This document shows, one piece after another, positions 1-7,782 of a DNA stretch of 18,656 nt (positions are counted from its first letter, which is position 1; every line of letters begins with the position of its first letter). The stretch is from Nitrospinota bacterium (GTDB taxonomy: Bacteria > Nitrospinota > Nitrospinia > Nitrospinales > Nitrospinaceae). A model generated the notes under the pieces. The model was given only the letters and a program-made list of their open reading frames with translations, had not been told where the DNA came from and ran no database searches. The stretch is from the NCBI GenBank assembly GCA_027298165.1, contig JAPUGN010000031.1:1-18656 (forward strand), written 5' to 3'. The position numbers were made by a program, and so were the translations under genes.

Positions 1-381
1 GCCCAGCCCCATTTCGATATCGTTGACCTCCAGATCCTCGAGACGGATGCCCAGTTCCTTGAGAGCCTGGTAGAACTCGTTTTTGAAATCGAGGTTGACC
101 AGATAATTGCTCAACGCCCGGCCCACCAGGAATTCCATGGATAGGTAATAAATCCGTTTGGGGTCATTTTCGTGATATTTGTGTTGCGTACTGATCCATC
201 GTTCCACCAGCCGGTCCCGTACCGACAAGGCGACGCTGTTGTACTGGTCCAGTGGGGTGGAGCTGGGCCAATCGCGGGCCTGGGAATATTTCAGATGATT
301 GCTGATGGAACGTTTCAAATCATCCGAACCGTTACCGTTATGCGAGGTGGCGGGGGAGGTGGATTGCGATGGCTCAGGCAT
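1..381 (-). CDS. glgP: Glycogen phosphorylase, N-terminal part (cut by window edge)
   Basis: The minus strand encodes the first 127 residues of a glycogen/starch phosphorylase, which releases glucose-1-phosphate from alpha-1,4-glucans with phosphate. The frame is open from an ATG at 381 to base 1. The N-terminal signature is clear: residues 78-97 read YYLSMEFLVGRALSNYLVNL, preceded by RDRLVERWISTQHKY (56-70) and followed by a helix ending in LEDLEVNDIEMGLG. The catalytic and PLP-binding regions lie beyond the window. The first 30 or so residues are Ser/Asn-rich and probably a variable leader. A GGAG lies 13 bases before the ATG, a weak ribosome site, so the exact start is less certain than the family. 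The gene diverges from the uridylyltransferase at 481 across a 99-base spacer, which suggests linked control of glycogen and UDP-glucose metabolism. Confidence 0.9.
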   Translation of the reverse strand, partial: MPEPSQSTSPATSHNGNGSDDLKRSISNHLKYSQARDWPSSTPLDQYNSVALSVRDRLVERWISTQHKYHENDPKRIYYLSMEFLVGRALSNYLVNLDFKNEFYQALKELGIRLEDLEVNDIEMGLG

Positions 382-480
382 ATAAGTCCGCGGGCTCCAG
401 CTATTGCGTTACGGTTTCAATGGAATGCGCTTCAAAAATCTCTTATTCTATATTTTATCTGAGGTGAATGGGGATAAACA

Positions 481-1848
481 ATGGAAATATCAGAATTTAA
501 GGATGCCATAGAGCGGTTGGGACTGACCGATCCCTCTCGTTCCGAATTTCTTCGTTTGTTCTCACGCTATAAAGCCTCCGGAGCATCTACGGTTGATTGG
601 AAGGCCATCCGGGCGCCCGAACCGTCCCATTTGGTGTCGTACGATACTCTAACCGATCCCGATGACCGGCAGACAGCCGAAGCCCTGGCCCGTCTCGTGG
701 TGTGCAAATTGAACGGAGGCCTGGGGACCGGTATGGGTTGCGCGGGACCGAAATCATCCATTACGGTTAAAAACGGACAATCTTTCCTCGACTTGACCCT
801 CCGCCAACTGGAGCATATCAAACAGACTCTGGATATTCCTGTGCCTCTGTTGCTGATGAACAGTTTCCATACCCATCAGCAAACTCTGGAACTGTTGGAA
901 AACCGCCCGCCACAGGTCGCCGTTGAATGTTTTCAGCAGAACCGGTTTCTCCGCCTGGACAAAGATACAGACCAGCCGCTTGATCCCGAATTAATAGGCG
1001 AAGACGCCTGGTACCCGCCCGGCCATGGCGATATATTTTCGTGCTTGAAGGAGCAGGGTTGGATTGATCGGTTACTGGGCGAGGGCCGGGAACTCCTGTT
1101 CGTGTCCAATTCTGATAACCTGGGCGCAGTGGCCGATCCCAAAATCGCGCATGCCCTACTGGCCAATGATATTCCCTTCATCATGGAAATGGCTCCCAAG
1201 ACTCCCGCCGACATCAAGGGGGGCACGTTGTACCAGGATGCTGGCGGCAAGCTTCACCTGCTGGAGTTGGCCCAGGTGCCGAAAGAGCATGAGGATGAGT
1301 TTTGCGGGACCGATAAATTCAAGGTCTTCAACACCAACAATATCTGGATCCATTTACGGCATTTGAAGGAAAGGATGGCCCAAGGGCCTCTGGACCTGAA
1401 CTTGATCGTCAATGAAAAACTCATTGCCGGACGGCCAGTGATCCAATTGGAAACCGCCATGGGGGCGGGTCTGGAAAACTTTGAGGGAGGTCAGGGATTA
1501 GTGGTGGGACGCGACCGGTTTCTCCCCGTCAAAAATACCAGCGACCTGATGTTGATCCAATCCAATCTATTCATTTTCGAAAACGGGCGCATGGTTCGCA
1601 ATCCTACCCATACTCGGAATTCTTTACCCTTGATCCGTTGGAAAGAACCCTTCACCGATTTGGAGGAGTTTCAAAACAGAATTCCCATTGTTCCCGATAT
1701 GCAGGAGTTGGAATCCCTGGAGATCGAGGGGGATGTCCGCTTTGAAGGGGAGGCTTCCCTGAAAGGCCGGGTGACCCTTGTTGCCCACGACCAGCCGATC
1801 CGAATTCCTGCCGGAACCTGCCTGGAAAACCGCAGGATGGTCCAGTAA
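481..1848 (+). CDS. UTP--glucose-1-phosphate uridylyltransferase, eukaryotic-type (UDPGP family)
   Basis: The product (455 aa) is a cytoplasmic nucleotidyltransferase that makes UDP-glucose from UTP and glucose-1-phosphate. It belongs to the UDPGP family typical of eukaryotes, not the GalU family usual in bacteria. Visible signatures are KLNGGLGTGMG (76-86) with the following K91 for nucleotide binding, VSNSDNLGA (208-216) with the metal-binding Asp, KGGTLY (246-251), FKVFNTNNIW (280-289), QLETAMGAGLENF (322-334) and RFLPVKNTSDL (346-356) with K351. The C-terminal 45 residues (EIEGDVRFEGEASLKGRVTL) resemble the left-handed beta-helix cap of the family. Length is close to the roughly 470-500 aa of eukaryotic UGPases. 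GAGGTGA ends 13 bases before the ATG and GGGGAT is nearer. UDP-N-acetylhexosamine or broad UDP-sugar activity cannot be excluded, but the NTNN and SNSDN motifs favour glucose-1-phosphate. Confidence 0.9.
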   Translation: MEISEFKDAIERLGLTDPSRSEFLRLFSRYKASGASTVDWKAIRAPEPSHLVSYDTLTDPDDRQTAEALARLVVCKLNGGLGTGMGCAGPKSSITVKNGQSFLDLTLRQLEHIKQTLDIPVPLLLMNSFHTHQQTLELLENRPPQVAVECFQQNRFLRLDKDTDQPLDPELIGEDAWYPPGHGDIFSCLKEQGWIDRLLGEGRELLFVSNSDNLGAVADPKIAHALLANDIPFIMEMAPKTPADIKGGTLYQDAGGKLHLLELAQVPKEHEDEFCGTDKFKVFNTNNIWIHLRHLKERMAQGPLDLNLIVNEKLIAGRPVIQLETAMGAGLENFEGGQGLVVGRDRFLPVKNTSDLMLIQSNLFIFENGRMVRNPTHTRNSLPLIRWKEPFTDLEEFQNRIPIVPDMQELESLEIEGDVRFEGEASLKGRVTLVAHDQPIRIPAGTCLENRRMVQ

Positions 1849-1856
1849 ACCGCTGT

Positions 1857-2570
1857 TCAGGCGGGTACCGAGGGTTCTTCCGCCCGTTGCGTCTGCTTTT
1901 TCTTCTTTGAGCGAAGACGGAAATAGCCGGTTACGATTCCCATGACCACCAGAATCGTTAATGATGCCATGAATTTTTTAGAGCCGACCTCCAGCAGGGT
2001 GCTGCCGAAAAACCCATAGGCGAAGGCCCGGGGAGTAATTCCCAGAATATGAGCCACGATATAATTATTGAACTTCATCGTGGAAAGTCCCGCCCCGTAA
2101 TTGATCACCGTGACCGGCATGATGGGCAGCAGGCTGAGCAGAAACACCACAGAAAAACTGAATCGGGTATTGTCGATCATATGGGCGCCCAGTTTCAGTT
2201 TTTTGATGACATAATCGCGACCCATGAATCGGGAAAACCAGAACCCCACCGTCCCCCCCAGCGCCGCCCCCAATGAAGCGTAAGCGGGTCCCCACACCGG
2301 ACCGAAGGCCAGCCCACCGCCGACAAATAAAGCGATGGATGGAATCAGAAATAGAGGACGGATGATGAATATTCCGATAAAAAAAAGGGGTCCCGCCAGG
2401 CCGAGTGACAGGACAAAAACCTTGAAGGATTCAGGCGTCAGTTGAAAACCCTTTCGGGTAAAGTAAAGCCCGATCAAAAAGCCCATCAAAATAATCACCA
2501 GGAATTTGAAGAACTTCTTTTTGTGTTTTGATAAAGGGTTTTCCGTAGCCGTTGCTTTGATTTCGTTCAT
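1857..2570 (-). CDS. TVP38/TMEM64 (VTT-domain) family membrane protein
   Basis: The 237-aa protein is an inner-membrane protein of the TVP38/TMEM64 (DedA-like, 'SNARE-associated Golgi') family. Hydrophobic segments lie near residues 21-37, 51-70, 74-112 (including a re-entrant-type stretch), 137-160, 168-190 and 200-217. The family core is visible as FVGGGLAFGPVWG (82-94) followed by GAALGGTVGFWFSRFMGRDY (101-120) and later LLSLLPIMPVTVINYGAG (144-161). The N terminus is Lys-rich (KHKKKF) and the C terminus has a basic tail (RLRSKKKKQ), consistent with cytoplasmic ends. Related proteins are implicated in lipid scrambling or membrane homeostasis, but the substrate here is unknown. The gene converges on the uridylyltransferase with an 8-base gap and no terminator between them. 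No strong ribosome site precedes the ATG at 2570. Confidence 0.85.
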   Translation of the reverse strand: MNEIKATATENPLSKHKKKFFKFLVIILMGFLIGLYFTRKGFQLTPESFKVFVLSLGLAGPLFFIGIFIIRPLFLIPSIALFVGGGLAFGPVWGPAYASLGAALGGTVGFWFSRFMGRDYVIKKLKLGAHMIDNTRFSFSVVFLLSLLPIMPVTVINYGAGLSTMKFNNYIVAHILGITPRAFAYGFFGSTLLEVGSKKFMASLTILVVMGIVTGYFRLRSKKKKQTQRAEEPSVPA

Positions 2571-2619
2571 GGGTCCGGTTTTTATGGGGAATGGGTCCGA
2601 AATACCACTATTTAGGATT

Positions 2620-2625
2620 AGTATA
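2620..2625 (-). promoter_or_regulatory. Possible -10 box for the TVP38-family gene
   Basis: On the minus strand a TATACT hexamer lies about 50 bases upstream of the TVP38-family start codon in an AT-rich stretch. No convincing -35 hexamer is present at 16-18 bases (the best is CTTCCT), so this is a weak assignment based on the -10 match and position only. Confidence 0.25.
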
Positions 2626-2780
2626 AGTCACTGGTTTTTAAAAGGAAGTGATTATTTTCCGGATAGATCGTTGTAAACCCTTAAAAATTAAAGGTTACAC
2701 TGTATAAGGACATAGGAAATCAGCCTGCATTCTTATTGGAAAACAATCCGCAATTTTGTAGGAAAATGTCCAAAAAATAG

Positions 2781-2808
2781 TTGACTTGTACCCAACCGTA
2801 AGTATACT
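2781..2808 (+). promoter_or_regulatory. Sigma70-type promoter for the small secreted protein
   Basis: TTGACT at 2781-2786 and TATACT at 2803-2808 are separated by 16 bases. Each matches the sigma70 consensus at five of six positions. Transcription would begin near 2815, leaving about 220 bases of untranslated leader before the ATG at 3035. No better promoter is seen closer to the gene. Confidence 0.65.
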
Positions 2809-2814
2809 GACCGC

Positions 2815-3034
2815 ACTAGAATAGGCTTGGATTTGGGGTTCTTACAGGCTTTCCAATGAGTTCCAGCCGGAACCGGGTCAGGCGGGTTTGCTTCCCGGCG
2901 GGGAAAACAATTTGAATATAGGTGTTCGGGTTTGATGTGGTTTTCATTTCCGGTGGTACCGGGCGATGAGGCATTGAGCCAAAAGTTCAGGGGAGTTTTT
3001 AATTTTTAACAATTTTGGGTAACGGAGGAAAACT
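2815..3034 (+). other. Long structured 5' leader of the secreted-protein gene
   Basis: This is the predicted untranslated leader between the promoter at 2781-2808 and the ATG at 3035. It has GC-rich segments able to pair, for example TTCCagccGGAA (around 2860), CCGGG...CCCGG further on, and CCGGTggtACCGG at 2950-2962. These are followed by an AT-rich stretch and a strong ribosome site, GGAGG, 8 bases before the ATG. I could not match it to a riboswitch class. It could be a regulatory or mRNA-stabilising leader, or simply a spacer. No reading frame in it looks like a gene. Confidence 0.35.
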
Positions 3035-3457
3035 ATGAGAAAGTTAGTGCTCTTTACCATCATCAGCGTTGTTGCTCTCTGTTTTGCCGCTTCCGCCTAT
3101 GCTGGAACCTTGAAGCCGGGTCAGAAGACGACGTGCAACAATGCCAAAAAAATCACTTTGGAAGCATCCGGAAAATCTTCCAAAGGGGATCGCGGTAACG
3201 CCAATGCCGTGATCTGGTTATCTTCCAGCGCCATCACGAATGCCATCACCTTGGGGCCGACGGAGCATAATGCATTTAAAACTGGCGCAGCCGGTGCTAA
3301 ATTTGCAGGTATTCGCAATTTTCACAGCATGGGGCGCAAAAAGGTTGTATTGACGAGTCAAAATAACTTTAGCCGTGGCGATTCCATTGGGGATATCAGC
3401 GGTGAAGTTCGCATCACCAACACGGGTACAATTAACTTAAATGTAACCTGCGGTTAA
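3035..3457 (+). CDS. Small secreted protein of unknown function
   Basis: The 140-aa product has a classical Sec signal peptide: basic MRKL, a hydrophobic core to about residue 20, and a signal peptidase I site AYA|GT after residue 23. The mature part is about 117 residues, basic and rich in Ser, Asn, Thr, Gly and Lys, with a likely beta-strand character. It has just two cysteines, C34 near the mature N terminus and C139 next to the end, well placed for one disulfide that ties the chain ends together. I do not recognise a family. The gene stands alone, with a near-consensus promoter, a long leader, a strong GGAGG ribosome site and a strong terminator directly after it. This layout fits an abundantly made periplasmic or exported protein, which is inference. 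The ATG at 3035 is supported by both the ribosome site and the signal peptide. Confidence 0.8.
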   Translation: MRKLVLFTIISVVALCFAASAYAGTLKPGQKTTCNNAKKITLEASGKSSKGDRGNANAVIWLSSSAITNAITLGPTEHNAFKTGAAGAKFAGIRNFHSMGRKKVVLTSQNNFSRGDSIGDISGEVRITNTGTINLNVTCG

Positions 3458-3474
3458 TTCTTTTTCGCTTTATC

Positions 3475-3508
3475 AAAACCGGTCTGCGGCAACGCAGGCC
3501 GGTTTTTT
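3475..3508 (+). terminator. Rho-independent terminator, probably bidirectional
   Basis: AAAACCGGTCTGC and GCAGGCCGGTTTT form a 13-pair stem with one G-T wobble around a GGCAAC loop, ending in a six-T run on the plus strand. It starts 17 bases after the secreted-protein stop. Read on the minus strand, the same hairpin ends in TTTT and overlaps the uppP stop codon at 3507-3509, so it can also serve uppP. Confidence 0.9.
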
Positions 3509-4319
3509 ATTGTCCGAGGAAGATGAATATCAGTCCCGCCAGTAGAACCCGGTAAATAATAAATGGAAGTAGCCCCACCCGCGATACAACAGCCAGCAGA
3601 CATTTGATTGCCCAATAACCGACGGCGAAAGCCATCAGAAATCCCATCAGAAACTGGAAGGGTGTGAACATGAATTCGTGCTGGGTATCGTTGAATAGAG
3701 ATACGGTTTTGTGCAGACCCGCCGCCAGAATGATTGGCGTGCCCAGAAGGAATGAAAACCGCGCCGCCGCCGGCTGGGACAAGCCGCTGAACAATCCGGC
3801 GGAAATGGTAATTCCCGAACGCGAGGTGCCGGGTAGCAGGGCGATGGCCTGAGCCACTCCGACAAACAAAATCTGGCCCCAGCTCAATTGAATTAATTCA
3901 TCCGATTCCGATTCTTTCCGGGTGGATCCCCGGTCGGCCGCAAAAAAGACAAACGACCAGAACAACAGATTTCCCGCCACAAAGGTGGGGTTGCGGAGAT
4001 CTGCTTCAATCCAGTCCCCCAGAAATAAACCCGCCAGCCCTGCCGGAACCGTGGCCACAATAATACCCCACGCTAGAGAACGGTAAGGATCCCCCACTTT
4101 ATTGGCCCATAAACTTATTAGCAATTTCGAAAGGTCTCTGCGAAAATAAATAATAATCGCTAATAACGTTGCCAGGTGAAGAATCGCGTCCATGGCCAGT
4201 CCCTGGTCCTTCAATCCCAGCACATAGGGGACGAGGATGAGGTGGCCGGAGCTGGAGACGGGAAGGAATTCGGTTAAACCCTGGATAAGGCCCAAGAGGA
4301 CGGCCTGGAGAAGTTCCAT
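3507..4319 (-). CDS. uppP: Undecaprenyl-diphosphatase (BacA/UppP family)
   Basis: The 270-aa integral membrane protein dephosphorylates undecaprenyl diphosphate to the monophosphate, recycling the lipid carrier for peptidoglycan and other envelope polymers. Its activity can confer bacitracin resistance. Both family motifs are intact. QGLTEFLPVSSSGH (13-26) has the (Q/E)xxxE acid E17 and H26, and LLPGTSRSGITISAG (161-175) has S166 and R167. Several long hydrophobic helices fill the rest, and the length is normal for the family. The start ATG at 4319 directly precedes the conserved ELLQAVLLGLIQG helix. No Shine-Dalgarno match is visible before it. The start codon is only 10 bases from the divergent protease start at 4330, so the promoters of both genes must lie inside each other's coding region. 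The 3' end overlaps the shared terminator. Confidence 0.95.
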   Translation of the reverse strand: MELLQAVLLGLIQGLTEFLPVSSSGHLILVPYVLGLKDQGLAMDAILHLATLLAIIIYFRRDLSKLLISLWANKVGDPYRSLAWGIIVATVPAGLAGLFLGDWIEADLRNPTFVAGNLLFWSFVFFAADRGSTRKESESDELIQLSWGQILFVGVAQAIALLPGTSRSGITISAGLFSGLSQPAAARFSFLLGTPIILAAGLHKTVSLFNDTQHEFMFTPFQFLMGFLMAFAVGYWAIKCLLAVVSRVGLLPFIIYRVLLAGLIFIFLGQ

Positions 4320-4329
4320 AAATTTTATT

Positions 4330-5118
4330 ATGAGCGTAAAGAAAAAAATAAAAAAATGGAAAGTGGTCGCGGTGGTTTTTGCCGCCTTCGGGTTGATGGC
4401 CGTTCACAACCAGCAATTGGCGGTGAGCGATCCCGAGAACACCTACTTTAACAAAATTAACCGGACAATTCGCCTATTATTGAACCCACCGAAAAATGAG
4501 CTGGAGCAACATCTCATTGGCAAGGATATAGCCTGCGACAACAGTGAGGCGCTTTATAAAAAAGTGGCCGCCGCCACGGTTGTCGTATATGCGGATAAAA
4601 GTATGGGGGCAGGGGTCTTTATCGGGCCACGATTGATCGCCACCGCCAACCACGTGGTCGACGGAAAGCGGATCATCCTCATTTTACCTCGGGTTGAAGA
4701 TAGCGGACTGGCTCGGCCGGGCTTGGTGTTCCGGGTGGAATCTATCGAGAGGGTAAACCGGTTGGACCTGGCTTTTATCATAACCGAAGAAGCGTACCCC
4801 CATTGGTTGGACTTGCAGACCCGGAGTGATGTCAATCAGGAACTCCTGGTGGTAGGACATCCCAACCGAAAATTTTTTTCACTCCAAAAAGCACGAATCA
4901 AAAATAAAGAACGGATTCGTTCCTCCGACTATATTTTCTTCAAGGACAATGAAGTGTTTTTCGGCAATTCAGGCGGGGCCATCGTGGAATGCGAAGGCAA
5001 ACTGGTCGGGATTGTCAGTATGATGACCAACTATCGCAACAGCCAACTCAAGCAGGGGATCGGGATCAACTCCAAGGCAATCTCCGATTTTGTCGATAAA
5101 ATGAAACTGACCCGTTGA
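4330..5118 (+). CDS. Membrane-anchored trypsin-like serine protease
   Basis: Starting at the ATG at 4330 the product has 262 aa. A Lys-rich N terminus (MSVKKKIKKWK) and a hydrophobic stretch (12-25) form a signal anchor or uncleaved signal, placing the protease domain in the periplasm. The chymotrypsin-fold catalytic triad is visible: H108 in LIATANHVVDG, D146 in NRLDLAFI and S214 in FFGNSGGAIVECEG. The oxyanion-type GNSGG and the strand KLVGIVSMM follow as in the S1/Deg-type family. No PDZ domain follows, so this is a short, single-domain enzyme unlike full HtrA/DegP. The same frame stays open upstream to an ATG at 4237, but that would overlap uppP by 83 bases and bury the anchor, so I prefer 4330. 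A GGAGAAG lies about 16 bases upstream, which is weak support. The substrate is unknown. Confidence 0.85.
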   Translation: MSVKKKIKKWKVVAVVFAAFGLMAVHNQQLAVSDPENTYFNKINRTIRLLLNPPKNELEQHLIGKDIACDNSEALYKKVAAATVVVYADKSMGAGVFIGPRLIATANHVVDGKRIILILPRVEDSGLARPGLVFRVESIERVNRLDLAFIITEEAYPHWLDLQTRSDVNQELLVVGHPNRKFFSLQKARIKNKERIRSSDYIFFKDNEVFFGNSGGAIVECEGKLVGIVSMMTNYRNSQLKQGIGINSKAISDFVDKMKLTR

Positions 5119-5293
5119 ACCGCCCCATTTCTCCTTTAAATAGAATAATTTGCCGGGGGTGGGGATTTATGATATCGTGACTCGTTTTGGTGGAAAGCAT
5201 TATTTTTAAAGGGGTTTAACACTTTTGATTGAGGTGGCTTCGGGTTCCTGCAAGAGCCGGACTCCGCCCCCCCGCAGACCCTACAAAAATACC

Positions 5294-6460
5294 ATGAAAG
5301 AATTTTCAAGAATCAGCCGCCTGCCTCCTTATGTTTTCGATATCGTAGGCGATTTGAAATTGCAGGCCCGGCGCCGGGGAGAGGATATTATTGACTTCGG
5401 GATGGGAAATCCCGATCTGCCGACTCCCAAGCATATTGTCGATAAATTATGCGAAGCCGCCACTAAGGGTCCGAACCACCGTTATTCGCAATCCAGGGGA
5501 ATTCCAAAGCTCCGGCTGGCGATTACCGACTGGTACCAGAGAAATTTTCAGGTCGAACTGGATCCCGAGACTGAGGCCATCGCCACTATCGGCTCCAAGG
5601 AAGGGATTTCTCATCTGGCCTTGGCCATCACCAGTCCGGGCGATTCGGTGCTGGTGCCAACGCCTACGTACCCTATTCACACCTACGCTTTTATATTATC
5701 GAATGGGGATGTCATCGGTGTTCCCATGCATAAGGACACCAATTTTTTCGAGGCCCTGCTTATGGCGTACAAGCAGAACTGGCCCCGGCCGAAGGTGCTG
5801 ATCCTCAATTTTCCGCACAACCCGACCACCCAGGTGGTGGAGATCGACTTTTTCGAAAAGGTGGTGGCGTTCGCACAGGAACACGACTTGGTCCTGATTC
5901 ACGATTTCGCTTACGCCGATCTGGTTTTTGACGACTATCGGGCCCCAAGCATGCTCCAGGTTGCGGGGGCCAAGGAAGTGGGGGTGGAATGCTTTTCCCT
6001 TTCCAAAAGTTACAACATGCCCGGCTGGCGTGTGGGATTTATGGTGGGGAATCGTGATATTATTCACGCGCTGGCCCGGATGAAGAGCTATCAGGACTAC
6101 GGGATGTTTCAACCCATCCAGATTGCCGCCATCATCGCCCTGAACGGTCCGCGTGATTGTGTGGAGGAAATCCGGGAAACTTATCGCAAACGGCGCGATG
6201 TCCTGTGTGAAGGGCTCAACCGGGTGGGGTGGACGGTCGACGTCCCCAAGGCCACCATGTTTGTCTGGGCCGAGATACCGGATAAGTTCAAGTCCATGGG
6301 ATCGCTGGAGTTCTCAAAACTCCTGATTGATAAGGCCAAAGTGGCGGTTTCACCCGGTATCGGGTTCGGAGAAGGAGGGGATCACTTCGTCCGCATTTCC
6401 CTCATCGAAAACGAACACCGGATTCGCCAGGCGATTCAGGGTATCCGTGAAATTTTTTAA
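5294..6460 (+). CDS. alaC: Class I aminotransferase, AlaC-type (alanine/glutamate transaminase)
   Basis: The 388-aa PLP enzyme strongly resembles E. coli AlaC from end to end. It starts with FSRISRLPPYVFDIVGDLKL and has RRRGEDIIDFGMGNPD (27-41), SRGIPKLR (68-74), IGSKEGISHL (99-108), NFPHNPTTQ (172-180; N176), HDFAYADLVFD (203-213; D204 and Y207), SLSKSYNMPGWRVGFMVGN with the PLP lysine K238, and the carboxylate-binding R367 in HFVRISLIEN. AlaC makes alanine from pyruvate and glutamate. LL-diaminopimelate aminotransferase-like or aspartate specificity is possible in this subgroup. The ATG at 5294 sits right at the conserved N terminus but lacks a clear ribosome site. A TTG at 5225, after AAAGGGG, would add 23 poorly conserved residues. 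The gene is 15 bases upstream of homoserine dehydrogenase and is probably co-transcribed with it. Confidence 0.88.
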   Translation: MKEFSRISRLPPYVFDIVGDLKLQARRRGEDIIDFGMGNPDLPTPKHIVDKLCEAATKGPNHRYSQSRGIPKLRLAITDWYQRNFQVELDPETEAIATIGSKEGISHLALAITSPGDSVLVPTPTYPIHTYAFILSNGDVIGVPMHKDTNFFEALLMAYKQNWPRPKVLILNFPHNPTTQVVEIDFFEKVVAFAQEHDLVLIHDFAYADLVFDDYRAPSMLQVAGAKEVGVECFSLSKSYNMPGWRVGFMVGNRDIIHALARMKSYQDYGMFQPIQIAAIIALNGPRDCVEEIRETYRKRRDVLCEGLNRVGWTVDVPKATMFVWAEIPDKFKSMGSLEFSKLLIDKAKVAVSPGIGFGEGGDHFVRISLIENEHRIRQAIQGIREIF

Positions 6461-6475
6461 TTCCATACTTAAATT

Positions 6476-7780
6476 ATGAAATCCGTTAAAGTGGGCCTGA
6501 TCGGGTTTGGAACCATCGGTCGTGGGATGGTTAAAATTCTTCAGGATAATCAGAGTCAAATCCAAAACCGGCTGGGCGCTGCGCTCGAATTGGTCAAAAT
6601 CGCGGATCTCGATATCACCACCGACCGCGGGGTGAAGGTCGATGCCGGAATACTGACCACCGACGCCAAGGAGGTGCTGGACCATCCGGATATTGAAATC
6701 GTGGTCGAGCTGATCGGCGGCTATGAACCGGCGCGTTCCTTTATCCTCCAGGCAATCGAGAATAAAAAGCATGTGGTCACCGCCAACAAGGCCCTGCTCG
6801 CCCAGCATTGGGACGAGGTGTTTGCCGCCGCCGAAAAAAACAGCATCGCGGTCGGTTTCGAGGCTTCCGTGGGCGGGGCGATTCCCATCATACGGTCCAT
6901 CAAAGAAGCGTTTGTGGCCAACCGAATTCAGGCCATCGAAGGTATTGTGAACGGCACTGCCAATTATATATTGAGTAAGATGTCGGACGGCAAGCACGAT
7001 TTCGGAACGGTTTTGAAAGAGGCGCAGGACAAAGGATATGCCGAAGCGGACCCGACCTTCGATATTGAAGGCATCGACTCCGCGCACAAAATTGCGGTGT
7101 TGACCCGGCTGGCGTACGGCACGCCAGTCAGTCTCGACGATATTTATGTGCAGGGCATTTCCAGCATTTCGTCGCTGGATATCAAATGCGCCCACGAATT
7201 TGGCTACCGCATCAAATTGCTGGCGATCTCCAAGTTTGACGGCAAGGCCATTGATGTCCGTGTACATCCGGCGATGATTCCCGAATCCAAACCTATGGCC
7301 AACGTCAATGGAGTGCTGAATGCCATAATGGTTTGTGGTGATATGATGGAAGAGAATACTTTAATCGGCCATGGAGCCGGCTCGTTGCCGACCGGCAGCG
7401 CCGTGGTAGGGGATGTCGTCGAAATCGCACGCAACATTATTTCAGGCGCACAGAACCGGGTGCCGCCCCAGTCCTATCAAACCTCCGGCATTCAAACGAT
7501 CCCCTTAAAGGATATGGCGGAGATCGAAGGCGAGTATTTCCTGCGGTTCTGGGTGTTGGACAAACCCGGCGTGTTGTCCCGGATATCGGGTGTATTGGGC
7601 AAACACGACATCAGTATTGAGGCCGTGATCCAGCGCATCAGGGACGATAACGGCGAAGGGGTGCCGCTGGTGATGATGACGCATCAGGCGCGTGAAAAAA
7701 ATATCCAGGCGGCTTTGAAGGAAATCGATGGTATGGATGACGTCTACGAAAAAACCGTTTTGATCCGGGTGGAAAAATAG
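6476..7780 (+). CDS. hom: Homoserine dehydrogenase with C-terminal ACT domain
   Basis: The 434-aa cytoplasmic enzyme reduces aspartate semialdehyde to homoserine with NAD(P)H, the branch step to threonine and methionine. It has the Rossmann motif VGLIGFGTIGRG (6-17), the conserved TANKALLA (102-109) with K105, GFEASVGGAIPIIRSIKEA (127-145), GIVNGTANYILSKM (156-169), and the catalytic block YAEADPTFDIEGIDSAHK (188-205) containing E190, D201 and K205. An ACT domain begins near residue 345 (FWVLDKPGVLSRISGVLGKH), so feedback control by an amino acid, probably threonine, is expected from family knowledge. There is no fused aspartokinase domain. The gene begins 15 bases after alaC and its stop is 2 bases before the threonine synthase ATG, so the three genes look like one operon. 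No good Shine-Dalgarno precedes its ATG, suggesting translational coupling. Confidence 0.96.
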   Translation: MKSVKVGLIGFGTIGRGMVKILQDNQSQIQNRLGAALELVKIADLDITTDRGVKVDAGILTTDAKEVLDHPDIEIVVELIGGYEPARSFILQAIENKKHVVTANKALLAQHWDEVFAAAEKNSIAVGFEASVGGAIPIIRSIKEAFVANRIQAIEGIVNGTANYILSKMSDGKHDFGTVLKEAQDKGYAEADPTFDIEGIDSAHKIAVLTRLAYGTPVSLDDIYVQGISSISSLDIKCAHEFGYRIKLLAISKFDGKAIDVRVHPAMIPESKPMANVNGVLNAIMVCGDMMEENTLIGHGAGSLPTGSAVVGDVVEIARNIISGAQNRVPPQSYQTSGIQTIPLKDMAEIEGEYFLRFWVLDKPGVLSRISGVLGKHDISIEAVIQRIRDDNGEGVPLVMMTHQAREKNIQAALKEIDGMDDVYEKTVLIRVEK

Positions 7781-7782
7781 TC

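Noticed and set aside
172..462. Plus-strand frame of 96 codons near the left edge
   Set aside because: It is antisense to the phosphorylase N terminus, which has a clear family match on the minus strand.
1846..1866. Possible terminator between the uridylyltransferase and TVP38-family genes
   Set aside because: Only a 4-bp CCGC/GCGG stem with no T run.
2815..3034. c-di-GMP, cobalamin or SRP-type RNA in the leader
   Set aside because: Short resemblances to GGTCAGG and GGTACCGGG exist, but the conserved cores and paired regions of these classes are not present.
5225..5293. TTG start adding 23 residues to alaC
   Set aside because: The extension is Pro/Arg-rich and unlike the family. The ATG at 5294 coincides with the conserved N terminus.
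6350..7267. Long open frame on the minus strand (305 codons) opposite hom
   Set aside because: It is antisense to homoserine dehydrogenase, whose motifs and codons are clear. The translation has no family signature.
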